64,000 bases of DNA. Source: Whitmania pigra (Eukaryota > Annelida > Clitellata > Hirudinida > Haemopidae). A model generated the notes under the pieces. It did no database searches, had not been told where the DNA came from, and worked only from the letters and a program-made list of their open reading frames with translations. Position 1 is the first letter of the stretch, and each line of letters opens with the position of its first letter. The DNA is taken from contig JAJTWR010000030.1 in assembly GCA_021613335.1 (NCBI GenBank), forward strand, positions 27,501 to 91,500, read 5' to 3'. This document shows, in pieces, positions 47,498 through 58,665 of this stretch. A program made the position numbers and the translations under genes.

Positions 47498-49189
47498 ACT
47501 CTCCAATAAATCACGTGTTGATTGAATAGTTTGCCGTTTGAAAGGATCGAGTGGCTGGTTGATTGATTGAGTGACTGATTGATCGATTGATAAAATGATG
47601 GAGTGCTTGACTGATGGACAGATAAACAAAAGAAAAATAATGGGGGCATCGAGCCTTCAGGCGATCTGAAAGAAAAAAAGAAGAGAGATTGACGGGATGA
47701 AGGAAGAGATAACAATCCAGGTGAGTGTTGGTTAATTGGGTGGATGAGGGGAATTAGTTGCTGGGAGAGGGGGAGATGAGTGGCTGAAGATTGTCGGAGC
47801 ATCACGTCGATTCAATCAATCCAGAAATAACCTTCCAGCGTTCTGACCCTAGGTCACGTGATCGAAACACGTGCATGCGAAAATATTTGTCGTATTTCGT
47901 CTCCCATTGTGTACATCGTCTTTCTCCTCCTCCCCATAATCACCATCATCATCATCGTCATCACAATCATCATCACCATAATCACCATCATCATCATCAT
48001 TACGTCTGGCAAATGTTTTAAATAATAACAAAAAACAGTGGGCTGGTAATGTGTACTCAAAACAAAACAAAATGCCCAATAAAGATGGACAGATAGTTCC
48101 AAAAGGATAATGAACAAAACAAAGAAGGACAGCAAAGAAGACGTGAACTGAAAGGAAGGGTTCGAATTGATGGGGTAATTCTATCAGTCCCCTGTGAGTG
48201 ACATGCGATTGGACAGCGGTCATTAGCAGCACCGGACACCAAACATTAGCTGAACATCAATTTGTCTTGTTCTTCAAGAAGTCTTGATACTCTTACGACT
48301 GCCAATCAAATAAATCACCATCAACATCACGATCATCGTCGTCGTCGTCGTCATCATCATAATTATTATTATACAAAATAATGCAATGTTATATAAAATT
48401 GTTTGCTCCTAATTATTTCAACGACTAATTGAAGCCTGGTTTCATTAAACTTCAAAGACGAATCATTGAAATGCGGATTAAAATTCAAACAGATTTAAGA
48501 ATGCACGTTTTAAGGACGCATGCGTAATTAGATTCAGTGGAAGATGTGAGTCAATCACCTCTTAAAGTGAACGTAATGAATGAATGGCATTCACCTCTTC
48601 AGTCGATTCATTCCTTTGTCCGTGCTTTCATTCATTCATGCATCCGTCCGTCCATCCATCCATCCATCCATCCATCCATCTATCCATCCATCCATCCATC
48701 TATTCATTCAATCATCCGTGCACCTAAACACTCATTCGTTCATTTAACTTACAGGTTCTCTGTTGTCCCTCTCGTTTGAATTGGCAATAATATGGTATGA
48801 TAATCTTATCTTATACTCATCCAAATGTTTATTTACAATCGCCATTTCACCGTACTTCGTAGCCATCGTCGTCGTCATCGTCATCGTCCTCATCACATCA
48901 TCATCCATTGATCATTCTAACCACAGTCATGCATGACTGACAATAAAAACCACAAACTTGATTCCATTTTTGAACCACTCAACCGACGGCTCTGGGTTTC
49001 CCTCTGAAATGCACTTCAATGTGTGTGGACCATCTTCTTCCGCTACTGCTGCTGCTGATGATGATGATAGTGATGGTGATGACGATTCTTGGACGGATGT
49101 ATCTTCAGATATCCCTGAAAAGGTATTTATTGTTGTTATTATTATTATTATTATTATTATATTATTATTATTATTTATTATTATTATTA

Positions 49190-49265
<76 letters not shown>

Positions 49266-52200
49266 GTATTATGTTTTTATTGTTAACATTTAATATATAT
49301 AATAATTAATTCTGCTATTACTTTTCATTATTATTATGCATTATAAAAAAACGTGCTAAATGCATCAGTATAATTAGTATTAATAAGTTTAATAATAATA
49401 AATATTATAATAATATTAAAAACAGCAGCAGCTATAAAATTATAATGCGGGTAATAAAAATGTAACATGCGAGACATTTTGGAAATAACACCTGCCAACT
49501 ATAATGAGAAAGCTAACGATATCCGATATAACATCATCATCGTCATCATCATCATGACAACGTGAACATTTATTTAAATCTATGAAGCCCCTGGCAAAAT
49601 GTTCTATTAAGTTCACCTTTGTTATGCTTAAAGGGGTCAAAAGTTGAAGTGATGAAATAAGGCCATCAAAATGATGGTGATTATGATGATGAATCTGATG
49701 ATATAAGCTTGTATAGCTGTTGATGATGTACATGATGAGGTTAATAAGATTTAAAATCAAGTTCAAATTGTCAACTTAATTGTTAAATTGTTAATTTCTT
49801 CAGCATCATAACCATCACAAATAAGCTCTTTGTGAGCCTCGTTATCAAAATCGTCATGTAATTAATATTATTATTTTAAGTTATTATTATTATTATTAAC
49901 ATTATTACATAATTAATTAACAATCACTTTAGTTATCTTCAGGTAGTCAGATTACCTGAGAGCACATCAATCCATCTTTTCCAAGAACAAAACCCGCTAC
50001 CCTCCATCAGCATCTCATCAGACGGAAGAAGATGAAGATGATGATGATGAAAAGTAGTTGAACAATAAAAGCTCCATATAATGCCTTTTAATGGGGATGA
50101 TTAAGTTTAGTATGACGTGCTGTGAGATGATTTATAAATTCTCAACTCAGCAACTTAAGATGCTCGTAAAAAACATCTGTTGAACTCGGAAAATAAATTC
50201 ACCGAATTTTGAATCAGTTATTCACTAAATGTGCAAACAATTCCTAAAGTAGAAATTATAATATAAAATAATAAAAAAACTAATAATAATAATAAAATAA
50301 TAATAATAGTAACAGCAACTATTAATTATAATTATTAATATTACAACCATCAACATCGATGTGATGACGATGATGATAAATAACGTGCGATCTAAAACGA
50401 AGTTGTTAAATTGAAAATGAAATCATCATCATCATCATCGTCATCATCATCATTATCAGGTGAAGTGTTAGATAAGTTTTGAGGAGACATGAAAAGAATT
50501 TCATCTTTAAGGTGCTCAACGTCCACTTAACGAGGAGTGTTTGAATTTGTTTGTCTTACGAGCTGGAGGAATCACCATCAATCTATCACCATGGTGATGA
50601 TAAACGCTCGTAGTGGTGATGATGATGACGACGACGATGACGACGATGATGATGATGATTACAACGATGGTGATGACGATGATGATGATGATGATGATGT
50701 TGACGATGGAGTAACATTTCTTGGCTTTCACGTCGTGTTAAGAATGTCCATCCACTTAGCATTCAATTGATTGCTCATTTCATATTCAAGACAATCGTCT
50801 TCAAACAAACGCGTTGAAACTTTCATAACAAGTGCTGCATAAACAACTGCTAATTAAATAAATTATTCTTAATGAACAGGTAGAATAATTAACTCAGGTG
50901 GGTCATCATCATCATCATCATCGTCGTCATCACCATTGGCATGTATTTTTATTTGTTTTTTTTTAAATAACTGACCGACTTGATTTAATAAAAGTTCGAT
51001 CGCTCAAAGCGAATCGAGAAGTTTCAAAGCGACTTGCACGGACGGCCATATTGTCTGACTTTCCAGCCGACTGACCACAAACTCACCTGAGTTAATTATT
51101 CCACCTGTTCAAACATTACTTCCAACAATTGCACTCCTCCAAACAGACGGACACACTTCCATATGCAAATAGGGTTTTAAACTCCGGGGGATGTACGTGA
51201 GCCTTTGTGAGGATGTGCGCTTGTTATTTATCATCGTCATCATCACTACCATCATAATTATCAATCGAATGCCTGAAGACTTTACTTGAACCAGATTGGA
51301 GTAGAAAATCCACTTATCATTTGGTATTGATAGGATCTCAAGGATCACTGGCAAACCTCTCAAGATTCAATATTCAACATTCAACATTCCACACTCAACA
51401 TTGAACACCCAACAGTTGACGATCCGAACAACATTCATCCTTTAGATAACAGGAGACTTCCACTTGTTCCAGTTGAATGAATGAAAGATGGATGATGAAG
51501 ATGAAGATGACGATGAGGAAGACAATAAGGAGACGAATTGAAAATATCGATAAGGTGATCGATAGCAGATGATGTGTTCCCAGGAGGTTGGAAAGAAACA
51601 TGAAGACATCTTAAATGACGAGCGTGTCGTTTTAGAAGCAGACATTCGTGGAGCATCTTTAGCTCTTCTTTCAACGCTCATCTGCCCGAAATGCTGCCAG
51701 TGATGCGTGTCCGACACTCTCACAATGTTTCAGCAGCATCGGAAGTTTTCTGTGGAGTTGTCTTAAAAATCTTTAAAATGTCGATTCATTACGGTTTAAT
51801 GCCGTTGCATTTAATGGTTTGTAATCGTTAAATTTTTTAACAATAACAACAAATATTATAAAATTAATAAAACCTTTGTCTACAACGCCGCAGCTGAAAC
51901 TCATCACAATCATAATCATCCATTATCATCAGCAGCACCATCATCAATACCATCATCATCACCATCATCATCGTCATAAGCGTAGTGGTAGTCAAATTGG
52001 CAACACGTGACCTGGAGAAGCGTGTCCAAGAATTGGAAGCAGATGGCAAGGAGGAGAGAGTGGCGGGGAGGAGCCACGGTTGGATGAACGGAAGAGTGGA
52101 TGAATGAATGAATGCTTGGGCGGATGGATGGAGCGATAAGGATATTTGGAATGGCATGCATGCTGATAACACATCCCTTGACTAATTAATAACATCAATG

Positions 52201-55200
52201 TTTTGCGTAAAAATGTTTCAATGTTTTTTTTAGTAATTTGAGATAATTAATAAATCATTTGTATAAAATTAATTCAAATTGACTTAAAATGTATATAAAC
52301 ATTTATTTATTTTATTTCACATTTATTTAATAATATAAAATTATGTAACATTAGTTTTGAGTGAATCAAAGTTAAAATATTTAAATTGTCAAAATAGGAA
52401 CACTTTTTAATTCGTTATTTGTTTAAAAAATTTATATAGCGCACATTCGTGTAAGAAGCGAACGCTCTGAAAATCGATATAAATAACATTGATGGCAACA
52501 ATAATCATCATCATTATCACCATCACGACAACTACCATCACCATCACTACCACCACTAGCATCCCTATTGACACAGCAAAGAATAAGAAGCAGAATAGTA
52601 GCACCATCTCATATTCCTGGCAGAGGAATGGATAATAATAAGAATAAGAATAAAAATGAAAATAATAATAATAATAAATAAAATAATAAAAGGAATAAAC
52701 GTAATAAGATTATAAATAAATAATAAGATTAGGAGGCCTTCATTCAACTACAATTTCGTCGTCAAACAACGTCCTGTGTCCTGAAAAACTCGAATGACAA
52801 GAACAAACAACCTGAGCCATTGAAACAACAATGGAGTTTGTAATTGCAACTGGACATTTTTATCATTTATATTATTTATATTACAATTATTGTTATTTTA
52901 TTTTTTTAATTTTGTACAATTAAATTATTCCAGATTACAAAAATGAAAAAATTTTAATTTAGAAATAATAACTAAGTATTAAGTCGTCAGGATGAATTCA
53001 GCAGGGAGAAATTCCTAATTACGATTATAATATTATCATGTTATAAAATATTAAATATGATTTGCGTAATAATAACAATAATAATAATTTAATATAACTA
53101 ACAACAACAATAGCAATTATGACAATGGACTGATAAATCTTGTTAATTCCTGGCCACACCGAACAACCATCCACAAATAATTCGAAGAAATCAAATCTTG
53201 GATTCCAGACCGGTGGATTAGCCAGAAAATCTCCTGATAACCACAACGATCGTGATGTTGATTGTGATACTGACGATGATGATTGCCAATTCTGATGATG
53301 ATAATGATGACGATGACGACGACGACGATGACGATGATGATATCAACCATTGGTGATGATATGATAATGATAACGTTCACAGAACCGACGAAGACATTGA
53401 TTAGGTCTTTTAGTGCCCAGCAGACAATGATATCTTGATGACATGTGACGACGAAGATGATGATGATGACTGTGATGATGTTTTCAGAAGACGATAATGA
53501 CGAGGACGACGACGATGAAGCTGTCAGAAAGAGGTTTCATCTAAGGCTTAGATTCTAAGCTACTCAGCCACACAAGGGCTGCTTGACCTTTTAACCCCGC
53601 GTTCAACCTTTGTGTCACCTCTTTCACACGTAGTTAACCCAAGTTCACGAACGCTCAAGTATTAGACAAAGTCACTTTGAGTACTTTATTTGATATTATA
53701 TTCATAATCCATTCGGCCAATATTGTTACGATGGATATTCGACATTGTGACAGAAATCATAATTATGGTGCTTTTCGTTGAACAATTAATTTAAATAGAT
53801 TAAAAAATTTATAAATAATAAATAAGACGAATCAATGTAGTGGAATACATAATCATAAATCAAGAATCATAATTATGATGCTTTTCGTTGAACAATTAAT
53901 TTAAATGGATTAAAAAATTTATAAATAATAAATAAGACGAATCAATGTAGTGGAATACAATGCAACGGAATCCAACATAATGTAATGCAATCATTTTGTA
54001 ATTAATCACTTGCGAATATGCGCTACATAATTAATTGTTCCCAACAACCGCATGAATAAACAAGCAATGAATCGAAGGACTTGTTATTAATTGGATTTCC
54101 AAGATAATTATTTAAATTTAACATCATATCACGTTTCATAAACAGTAGGATCTGATTGCCACAAATAATTTAGAAATTAACTTAACACTTGAGCTGCTAA
54201 ACTGTTGTCAACTGCTGCGATATAGGAGATATCAAATTACATTTATTTCTTATCCTGGATTGTGTTCTCACTTTTCAGTTTCTAATGTAATTTAAAATTC
54301 AATATACATTCTTTAACAATAATTAATATAATATACTCGTCCTACTCATCAAGTCACGCTGAGGACATTAATACAATAAATTTGAATGACTCATTTGAAT
54401 AGTTCCAATATCAACCCAAGTTAACGAAATACTGTTATAGTTAAGTACAGTTAGCATTCTATTCCAACAATTACAGCTAATTTCAACCAAGAGATAAAAT
54501 GAAAGACGGATAGAAGGATGGATTTATGTTTAATTGTGGCGGGAGTTTCGGGACCACCGAGGAAGCACGGGTCAGCGAATCTGCGAGAGTCACTGAAGCG
54601 TATCGAGCTGAGTATTTGGGCGGTCTTACGATAACAATGTGCTGTAGCGTTTGTTACTCACTTACAATAAAAAGGTTGTTATGGTAACGAAATGATGACG
54701 AAGACGATGATGATGGCTAAAACGATTAACTTGATTTAAAAAAAATTCTACATCAACTCACATAAAATGTTGAGAACAGCCACTGAACTTCTGACGGCAG
54801 CACCCGTGGACACGTTTGTGGCCACGCATCTGAACGAACCGGAATCCGAGGTTCTGTCCACCCTGGCTATCCTCAGGTTGCTGTCAATCTGGTGCCTCCT
54901 CGAACCATTCGTGAGGACTTTGTTGTCGAGGGTCCAATAAAAAACCACCAAATGACGATTGGAGACGTCACACCTCAGCGTCACCGAGTCACCCTCGATG
55001 ACATCTTGACCAACAGGGGAAGGGTCGAAATAGAAAAGGTCATCACCTGGCCGACAAATGATTATTCGCTGATCATAACGCTTCATTGCAGTCATGAAAA
55101 GGATGTGATTCATCAACAATGTTGTATTATAATTGTTGTTGTTACTAGTATTATTATCACCGTTATTATTAACAGTATTATTAGTAGTTCTGTTCGATGT

Positions 55201-55614
55201 ACTAGTACGATGAAGCACGGATTTTTATTTTAAACTCAATTTAATATCTTAATTAATATCATTATGTCTCTGAACATATATTCCTGAATATTCATAACAA
55301 TAGACAAAACAAAAAGTCAAGCGTAAAATTAATGTCATCTCTTAACAACCAATCGAATAATCATTATTGATGAGACGCAGCGTCCTCGGACATAATCGAC
55401 TAAATGGTCTAAGAGAAAGAAGATGAAAGAAAGCAAGGATTTGCATTCAACAGATCATTCGGTACTTTCTTAATTACATCTCCCTCCTCATTTAAAACTA
55501 ATCACCATTCATTTAGAGTCGATATTTCTCACCTGCAATCATTCTCGGTGTGACCGTGAAGAAAATGATGAAGAAGAATAAGCTAGGACTCCAGTAGTAA
55601 ATCTGCGATTTCAT
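31756..55614 (-). CDS. PTK7: PTK7/CCK4-type receptor with degenerate kinase domain
   Basis: Eighteen exons with every intron phase compatible, total 3888 bp, 1295 residues: signal peptide (1-27), seven Ig domains (about 28-710), TM helix (731-753), juxtamembrane (754-844), kinase-like domain (845-1295). Seven Ig domains plus a pseudokinase is the PTK7 (CCK4, Off-track) arrangement, and Ig1 matches PTK7 closely ([20 protein letters not shown]). PTK7 proteins act at the plasma membrane in Wnt/planar polarity signalling. The glycine loop GRGSYG and Lys876 are kept, but the HRD Asp position is His1085 and the DFG position reads LDG (1103-1105), so phosphotransfer is unlikely. It is about 200 residues longer than typical family members because of insertions in the kinase domain. 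Confidence 0.9.
32526..32802 (-). CDS. PTK7: PTK7 exon 17, catalytic-loop region
   Basis: Residues 1020-1111. GNLREFL (helix D), then [20 protein letters not shown] (helix E), PLKHLAARN in place of HRDLAARN, and KISLDG in place of KIxDFG. Both catalytic Asp positions are replaced. Confidence 0.85.
32893..33416 (-). CDS. PTK7: PTK7 exon 16, kinase N-lobe with long insertion
   Basis: Residues 845-1019. [13 protein letters not shown] glycine loop, VVMVK with Lys876, then ~95 residues (about 882-977) not present in ordinary kinases, before [12 protein letters not shown] (helix C) and ILVFECSEK. The insertion holds Tyr888, 895, 899 and 965 in acidic contexts. Confidence 0.85.
33530..35255 (-). 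mobile_element. LINE, 5'-truncated, in PTK7 intron 15
   Basis: Minus-strand pieces in order: [20 protein letters not shown] (35250-35120), [20 protein letters not shown] (near 35000), [20 protein letters not shown] with LFADDVKFY (34430-34290), [14 protein letters not shown], then [16 protein letters not shown] and [16 protein letters not shown], ending about 33662. Several frameshifts. Related to the LINE at 26373, sharing the FSRDxDxLKxAFCTYVRxIL block. Confidence 0.85.
35270..35446 (-). CDS. PTK7: PTK7 exon 15, juxtamembrane to kinase start
   Basis: Residues 786-844. Ends [14 protein letters not shown] with the split Gly codon, the first kinase strand. The donor GTCAGT lies about 15 bases from the LINE. 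Confidence 0.85.
35525..35700 (+). mobile_element. SINE-like sequence, degraded
   Basis: Shares with 61035-61190 the run AACAGTC..TAA.TGTCGTGTTC and GC.TGCA.TGCCACAA.GC.CCCTTTG. Its B-box region is mutated. Confidence 0.5.
35917..36141 (-). CDS. PTK7: PTK7 exon 14, transmembrane helix
   Basis: Residues 711-785. [20 protein letters not shown] followed by RRRKMKK stop-transfer, then a Ser-rich tail. Confidence 0.88.
36290..36410 (-). CDS. PTK7: PTK7 exon 13, Ig7 second half
   Basis: Residues 671-710: [20 protein letters not shown] then SCNALSETG. The D-x-G-x-Y-x-C core is intact. Confidence 0.85.
36674..36825 (-). CDS. PTK7: PTK7 exon 12, Ig7 first half
   Basis: Residues 620-670: [38 protein letters not shown] with the first Ig Cys and the Trp. 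Confidence 0.85.
37074..37403 (-). CDS. PTK7: PTK7 exon 11, Ig6
   Basis: Residues 510-619, the whole domain in one exon: [17 protein letters not shown] to [15 protein letters not shown] ~25-residue Ser-rich insertion sits between the sheets. Confidence 0.85.
38354..38501 (-). CDS. PTK7: PTK7 exon 10, Ig5 second half
   Basis: Residues 461-509: [35 protein letters not shown]. Confidence 0.85.
38859..38995 (-). CDS. PTK7: PTK7 exon 9, Ig5 first half
   Basis: Residues 415-460: [40 protein letters not shown]. Confidence 0.85.
39116..39282 (-). CDS. PTK7: PTK7 exon 8, Ig4 second half
   Basis: Residues 359-414: [40 protein letters not shown]. Confidence 0.87.
39438..39561 (-). CDS. PTK7: PTK7 exon 7, Ig4 first half
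   Basis: Residues 318-359: [20 protein letters not shown] then [12 protein letters not shown], spliced phase 2 to put the Ig Trp at the next exon's start. Confidence 0.83.
39722..39852 (-). CDS. PTK7: PTK7 exon 6, Ig3 second half
   Basis: Residues 274-317: [20 protein letters not shown] then [15 protein letters not shown]. Confidence 0.85.
40316..40463 (-). CDS. PTK7: PTK7 exon 5, Ig3 first half
   Basis: Residues 225-274: [40 protein letters not shown]. Confidence 0.85.
41250..41482. repeat. (ATTGT)n pentanucleotide with ATTAC variants
   Basis: ATTGT runs punctuated by ATTAC every 15-30 bases, giving a higher-order pattern. Three open frames through it are artefacts. Confidence 0.97.
41880..42397 (-). 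mobile_element. hAT element, deleted, exact 8 bp target duplication
   Basis: CAGGGGTACTCAAAC and its complement form the ends; TTGTAAAC flanks both (41872-41879, 42398-42405). The minus strand keeps only the transposase C-terminus: [20 protein letters not shown], then [20 protein letters not shown]. It is in PTK7 intron 4. Confidence 0.9.
42485..42810. repeat. (ATC/GTC)n compound repeat with ~140 bp duplication
   Basis: The stretch GTCGTCAAAGTCGACGTCAT and about 70 bases after it occur at 42504 and again at about 42644, inside CAT/CGT triplet runs. Confidence 0.9.
42820..44190. other. PTK7 intron 4, middle part
   Basis: Short GT run (42945-42985), imperfect AACC run (44105-44170); no gene seen. 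Confidence 0.5.
44198..44346 (-). CDS. PTK7: PTK7 exon 4, Ig2 second half
   Basis: Residues 175-224: [37 protein letters not shown]. Confidence 0.85.
44895..45016. repeat. (GGAT)n tetranucleotide
   Basis: GGAT run with GTAT variants in PTK7 intron 3. Confidence 0.95.
46425..46485. repeat. (ACAAT/ACAAC)n pentanucleotide
   Basis: Reverse complement of the ATTGT motif at 41250, about 5 kb away and in opposite orientation. Confidence 0.85.
46625..46755 (+). repeat. Dispersed repeat, copy 2
   Basis: Partner of 21675-21800: TGATGTTATTGTAAATCAATAAAAT, then CCCGTAAACCTCCCCTAAATACG. Confidence 0.5.
47140..47275. repeat. ~30 bp AT-rich minisatellite
   Basis: About five imperfect copies of TTTCATTAATATAATATCATAATTG. 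Confidence 0.8.
47440..47500. repeat. (ATT)n microsatellite
   Basis: About 60 bases, PTK7 intron 3. Confidence 0.95.
48958..49114 (-). CDS. PTK7: PTK7 exon 3, Ig2 first half
   Basis: Residues 123-175: a Ser-rich linker [20 protein letters not shown], then [20 protein letters not shown]. Phase 1 in, phase 2 out (GTTTGT donor). Confidence 0.82.
49130..49267. repeat. (ATT)n microsatellite beside exon 3
   Basis: Begins about 15 bases upstream of the exon 3 acceptor, so it occupies the region where the branch point should lie. Confidence 0.95.
49270..54760. other. PTK7 intron 2
   Basis: Largest intron of the gene (49115-54761). Full of CAT/GAT triplet runs (49530-49555, 50030-50055, 50595-50710, 53275-53345, 53430-53520). 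No exon is needed here by phase. Confidence 0.6.
53757..53977. repeat. Tandem duplication, two ~110 bp units
   Basis: AATCATAATTATGGTGCTTT through GTAGTGGAATACA occurs at 53757 and again at 53867 with very few changes. Confidence 0.93.
54762..55046 (-). CDS. PTK7: PTK7 exon 2, Ig1
   Basis: Residues 28-122. [51 protein letters not shown]. Whole Ig domain in one exon and the closest match to PTK7 in this gene. Confidence 0.9.
55533..55614 (-). CDS. PTK7: PTK7 exon 1, signal peptide
   Basis: Residues 1-27: [20 protein letters not shown] then VTPRMIA, with GTGAG donor in phase 1. Chosen because the phase fits exon 2 and the peptide is a good signal sequence. Confidence 0.75.
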
Positions 55615-55619
55615 TGTCT

Positions 55620-58600
55620 GTGGTCCAGGTGAGAGGTAAAACAAATCCAACTACAAGTGATGCAAAATAGTTCAACTTAACAAAGTCGTAACCTCTTCTG
55701 AAATATTCAAGTTCACTTCAATATTCGCGTCTCCAAGTGCTACCGGTGCCATTTAAACAGCTTCACCATGGCAACCGACAACGCCACCAGCGACGGTCTG
55801 TCGATTCCACTAACGGTGCTTATTAATAAGACCCGGTACAACAAACCTCGTTAGCATAAATTATGAATATGCCAATCATCTAGCACTTGATGCTAATTGA
55901 ATGTAAGTTTGACGGCTGCAGGCCATTGGTTAATGCCTGACCAAACTCCGCCTACCTACCTACGTTCCATAGCCGATATGAGATCCATGATTCTAACAAA
56001 CTCTTTTCGTATGATGTAAAATAGGTGAATACTCTTGTGTGGTCCGCAATGATACGAGACGAATGGCCCGAGAACTTTAGTCAAATAAACTCTCGTTTCT
56101 CACAAAATCACCGACGAAGAACGTACAATCTTTTATGAAACGCAAGCACAGATCATAGGTGTGGAATCTCCACTGACACTTACAGAGTTCCGATATCAAC
56201 CCAAGTTAACGAGCATCTTTTCACTGGCAAGGTAGAAAGTGTCTGAGAATTGGTTCGATAATCGATTCTTAGAAAGTGTCAGAGTCTGTCGAGCAGAAAA
56301 TGTTCTTCTCTATTGTCTTAAAGGACGAAACGATAAGACAGGATTATGTTGTTACTGAAGGAAGCTTAAAGGAAGGAGTGCGGCTTAAGTCTGTTTCGGG
56401 GTACTTCTGTTTCTTCAGTTTTGAATTGTATTCGATATTAAGCGTCCTTTTTAGACAGTTCGTTCTAATTGGAGATATTTTTTATTGATGTTTCTGTATG
56501 TTTTAGCATAACCATTGCAGATCCAGTCAAATAAATGAGTCGAATAAACTCTCGTTTCTCACAAAATCATTCCGTAATCATTCACAATAAGAAAATCATA
56601 TTTCAATCTGTAACTAATGAATCAAATTATATGTAATGAATAAATCAATTTCTTACATTCAAAAATCCTTCCTAAAATCGGTTGCGAACAAAAGATTGTA
56701 CGAAAGTGAGGATCATTACACAATGCTTCCTTCGCCAGCTCGTCAGTCCTTAACAATAAAGACAGTCCAAATAGGATCTGAAAAGGAACAGAAGCCATTT
56801 GAAGTTCAAAGTGAAAGAGTCAAGTAAAGGGGTGGTATCAGCGGGATACTGGAGATATTCATTCATTTGATTCCTAAAAGCGGCCGAATGAATCTTTGAG
56901 ATGCAGGTTGAAGATTGGGATTATCTATAAATAAACCTCCGCGAAATACAATGCTCGTCCTAATGGTTTAGTTGTGAAATGTGAGCATTAGTGAACAATT
57001 CACGTTAAACGCAAATTAATTAATTAAATTAATTATGATGTTAAGGTAGCACATATTTCAGAACTAACAGTGGTCGCATAGCATGGTTCAAGTTTAATAA
57101 TTTCCCTAATTTTTAAGGTTTTATATTTTAAAGAAATCATGAAAAAATTAAGATTTCTAACTGCAACTGCACATGTGGTTCTGTGTGATAGTTGAGAATC
57201 CATAAAAGTACCGTTTTCCCACAATAAAAAGTAATTTACTTACAAAATTGAAGTTTACTCATTCACCCAATCCGTACCAAAAGGGCGAAAGCGAACCTAA
57301 TCGCGTTAATTAATTTCACGAAAACCCGGTGTGAAGCATAAATCATGACAAGCACGTCATAATATCAGTAACACGATCTTAACAAGCCGTCCAGCACAAC
57401 ATTATCACTTCACTGACACTTTCAATTGCTACGCCCACTGAAAGTAAAACCATCGTCTGCTTCAGAAAAATAAAAGTGGATTCGGACCATTACGAATGCA
57501 TGAAAGCGTCTAATAAGATTTAAAATGCATTAAATTTTTATTATATTAAATCTAAAAAACTAAATGGCATTTTTTTAGGTTCTGATTTTTATAGAAAACT
57601 TTAATTCCAGAAAATCAGGGTAAAAGCCAACTAGCCGGCATCCCCATGCCCAGCTCTGAAAAACCTTAAAAAGAAATTGGCTACTCTAGAGTTGGCTTTT
57701 TATCCATTACCTATCCACTTTTCGAACCCCAAGCACACTACAGTCTTCATCCGCATCTTAATGATCAACATAAAATTATTGGTTATTGGCCCGTAAACTT
57801 AGGGCGCATCCGACGCCTGGAGTACAAACACCAATTCAATACCTCGCTTAAAATTATATCGTAAGCTTGGTACCTTTGATTCGATACGTTGTAAGAAAAG
57901 GTTTTGACAGCTTGCAATCCCAGCAAACACCCAATTATGATTACATTTTAATAAAGCACCACTTTAACAAAAGAACGCGTAGGGTCGAATTTATTCAACC
58001 ACGTAAACAAAACAACGGACCGCAAATAAATTAAACCGATAAAAATCTCAAAAAAAGTCGAAACGAGTTGTTAGTCAACACTGAGGTTACTGAGAAAAAA
58101 GTAGCAGTTAAAGTCGGCCTATTACGAATATTTTCCAAAGAGTGCAACAGGGCATTGAGCTAACATCCCTATGTACAATCACTGGCCATTCGTCTAAGAA
58201 TGCAAGTTTTGCAAAGTCATGATTTAAAAATAAAAGAAAAGAAAAAATTAACAAGAATATAATTGCTTTTAGAAAAATTTAAAAATGAAGGTTGAGTGCT
58301 TCTTCAAATTTGGTCATGATAAGCTGTTCGATGGCCCATTGAGAGGCAATTCAGACTTTAAAACCTTTCAAAAGTCTTGTTAAAAGTCAATTAACATTAA
58401 AATGATAGAAGTAAATAACTGCAGAACAACAACATTATTCGATGTGGAGCATCAAAATCGAGATCGACTGGTCCTCCACGAACGAACGACCGATGGATCC
58501 GTGAAAGTGTCGACTCGCAGCAAAACGAGAGCTGTCGGAGAATTAACAGCAACGGTGAACGAAGAAAAGGTGAGGTACAAGAAGAGAGTTTGATATGCCA

Positions 58601-58620
58601 GGAGACTCCTCTTTACGGGT
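55620..58620. other. Intergenic spacer, PTK7 promoter side
   Basis: No gene. Contains a pair of ~32 bp direct repeats (56079-56110 and 56538-56569). The PTK7 promoter should lie at its left end; no TATA box is certain. Confidence 0.5.
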
Positions 58621-58623
58621 TTT

Positions 58624-58665
58624 TCATACTTGCTCCTTGCATTGGCTTGTCAAGGGTTGTAGAAG
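58624..58665 (-). CDS. LDLR-family last exon (tentative)
   Basis: After TTTCAG, 14 codons LLQPLTSQCKEQV and TGA, in phase 0 as needed. Short, so less certain than the rest. Confidence 0.45.
   Translation of the reverse strand, partial: LLQPLTSQCKEQV

Noticed and set aside
47405..48242. Several frames around 47.4-48.2 kb
   Set aside because: Low complexity (ATT, CAT runs) within PTK7 intron 3; none has splice sites in a suitable phase.
53025..53246. Possible extra Ig-like exon in PTK7 intron 2 ([14 protein letters not shown])
   Set aside because: Lacks the Ig Cys/Trp pattern, and exons 2 and 3 already join in phase to give the expected seven domains.
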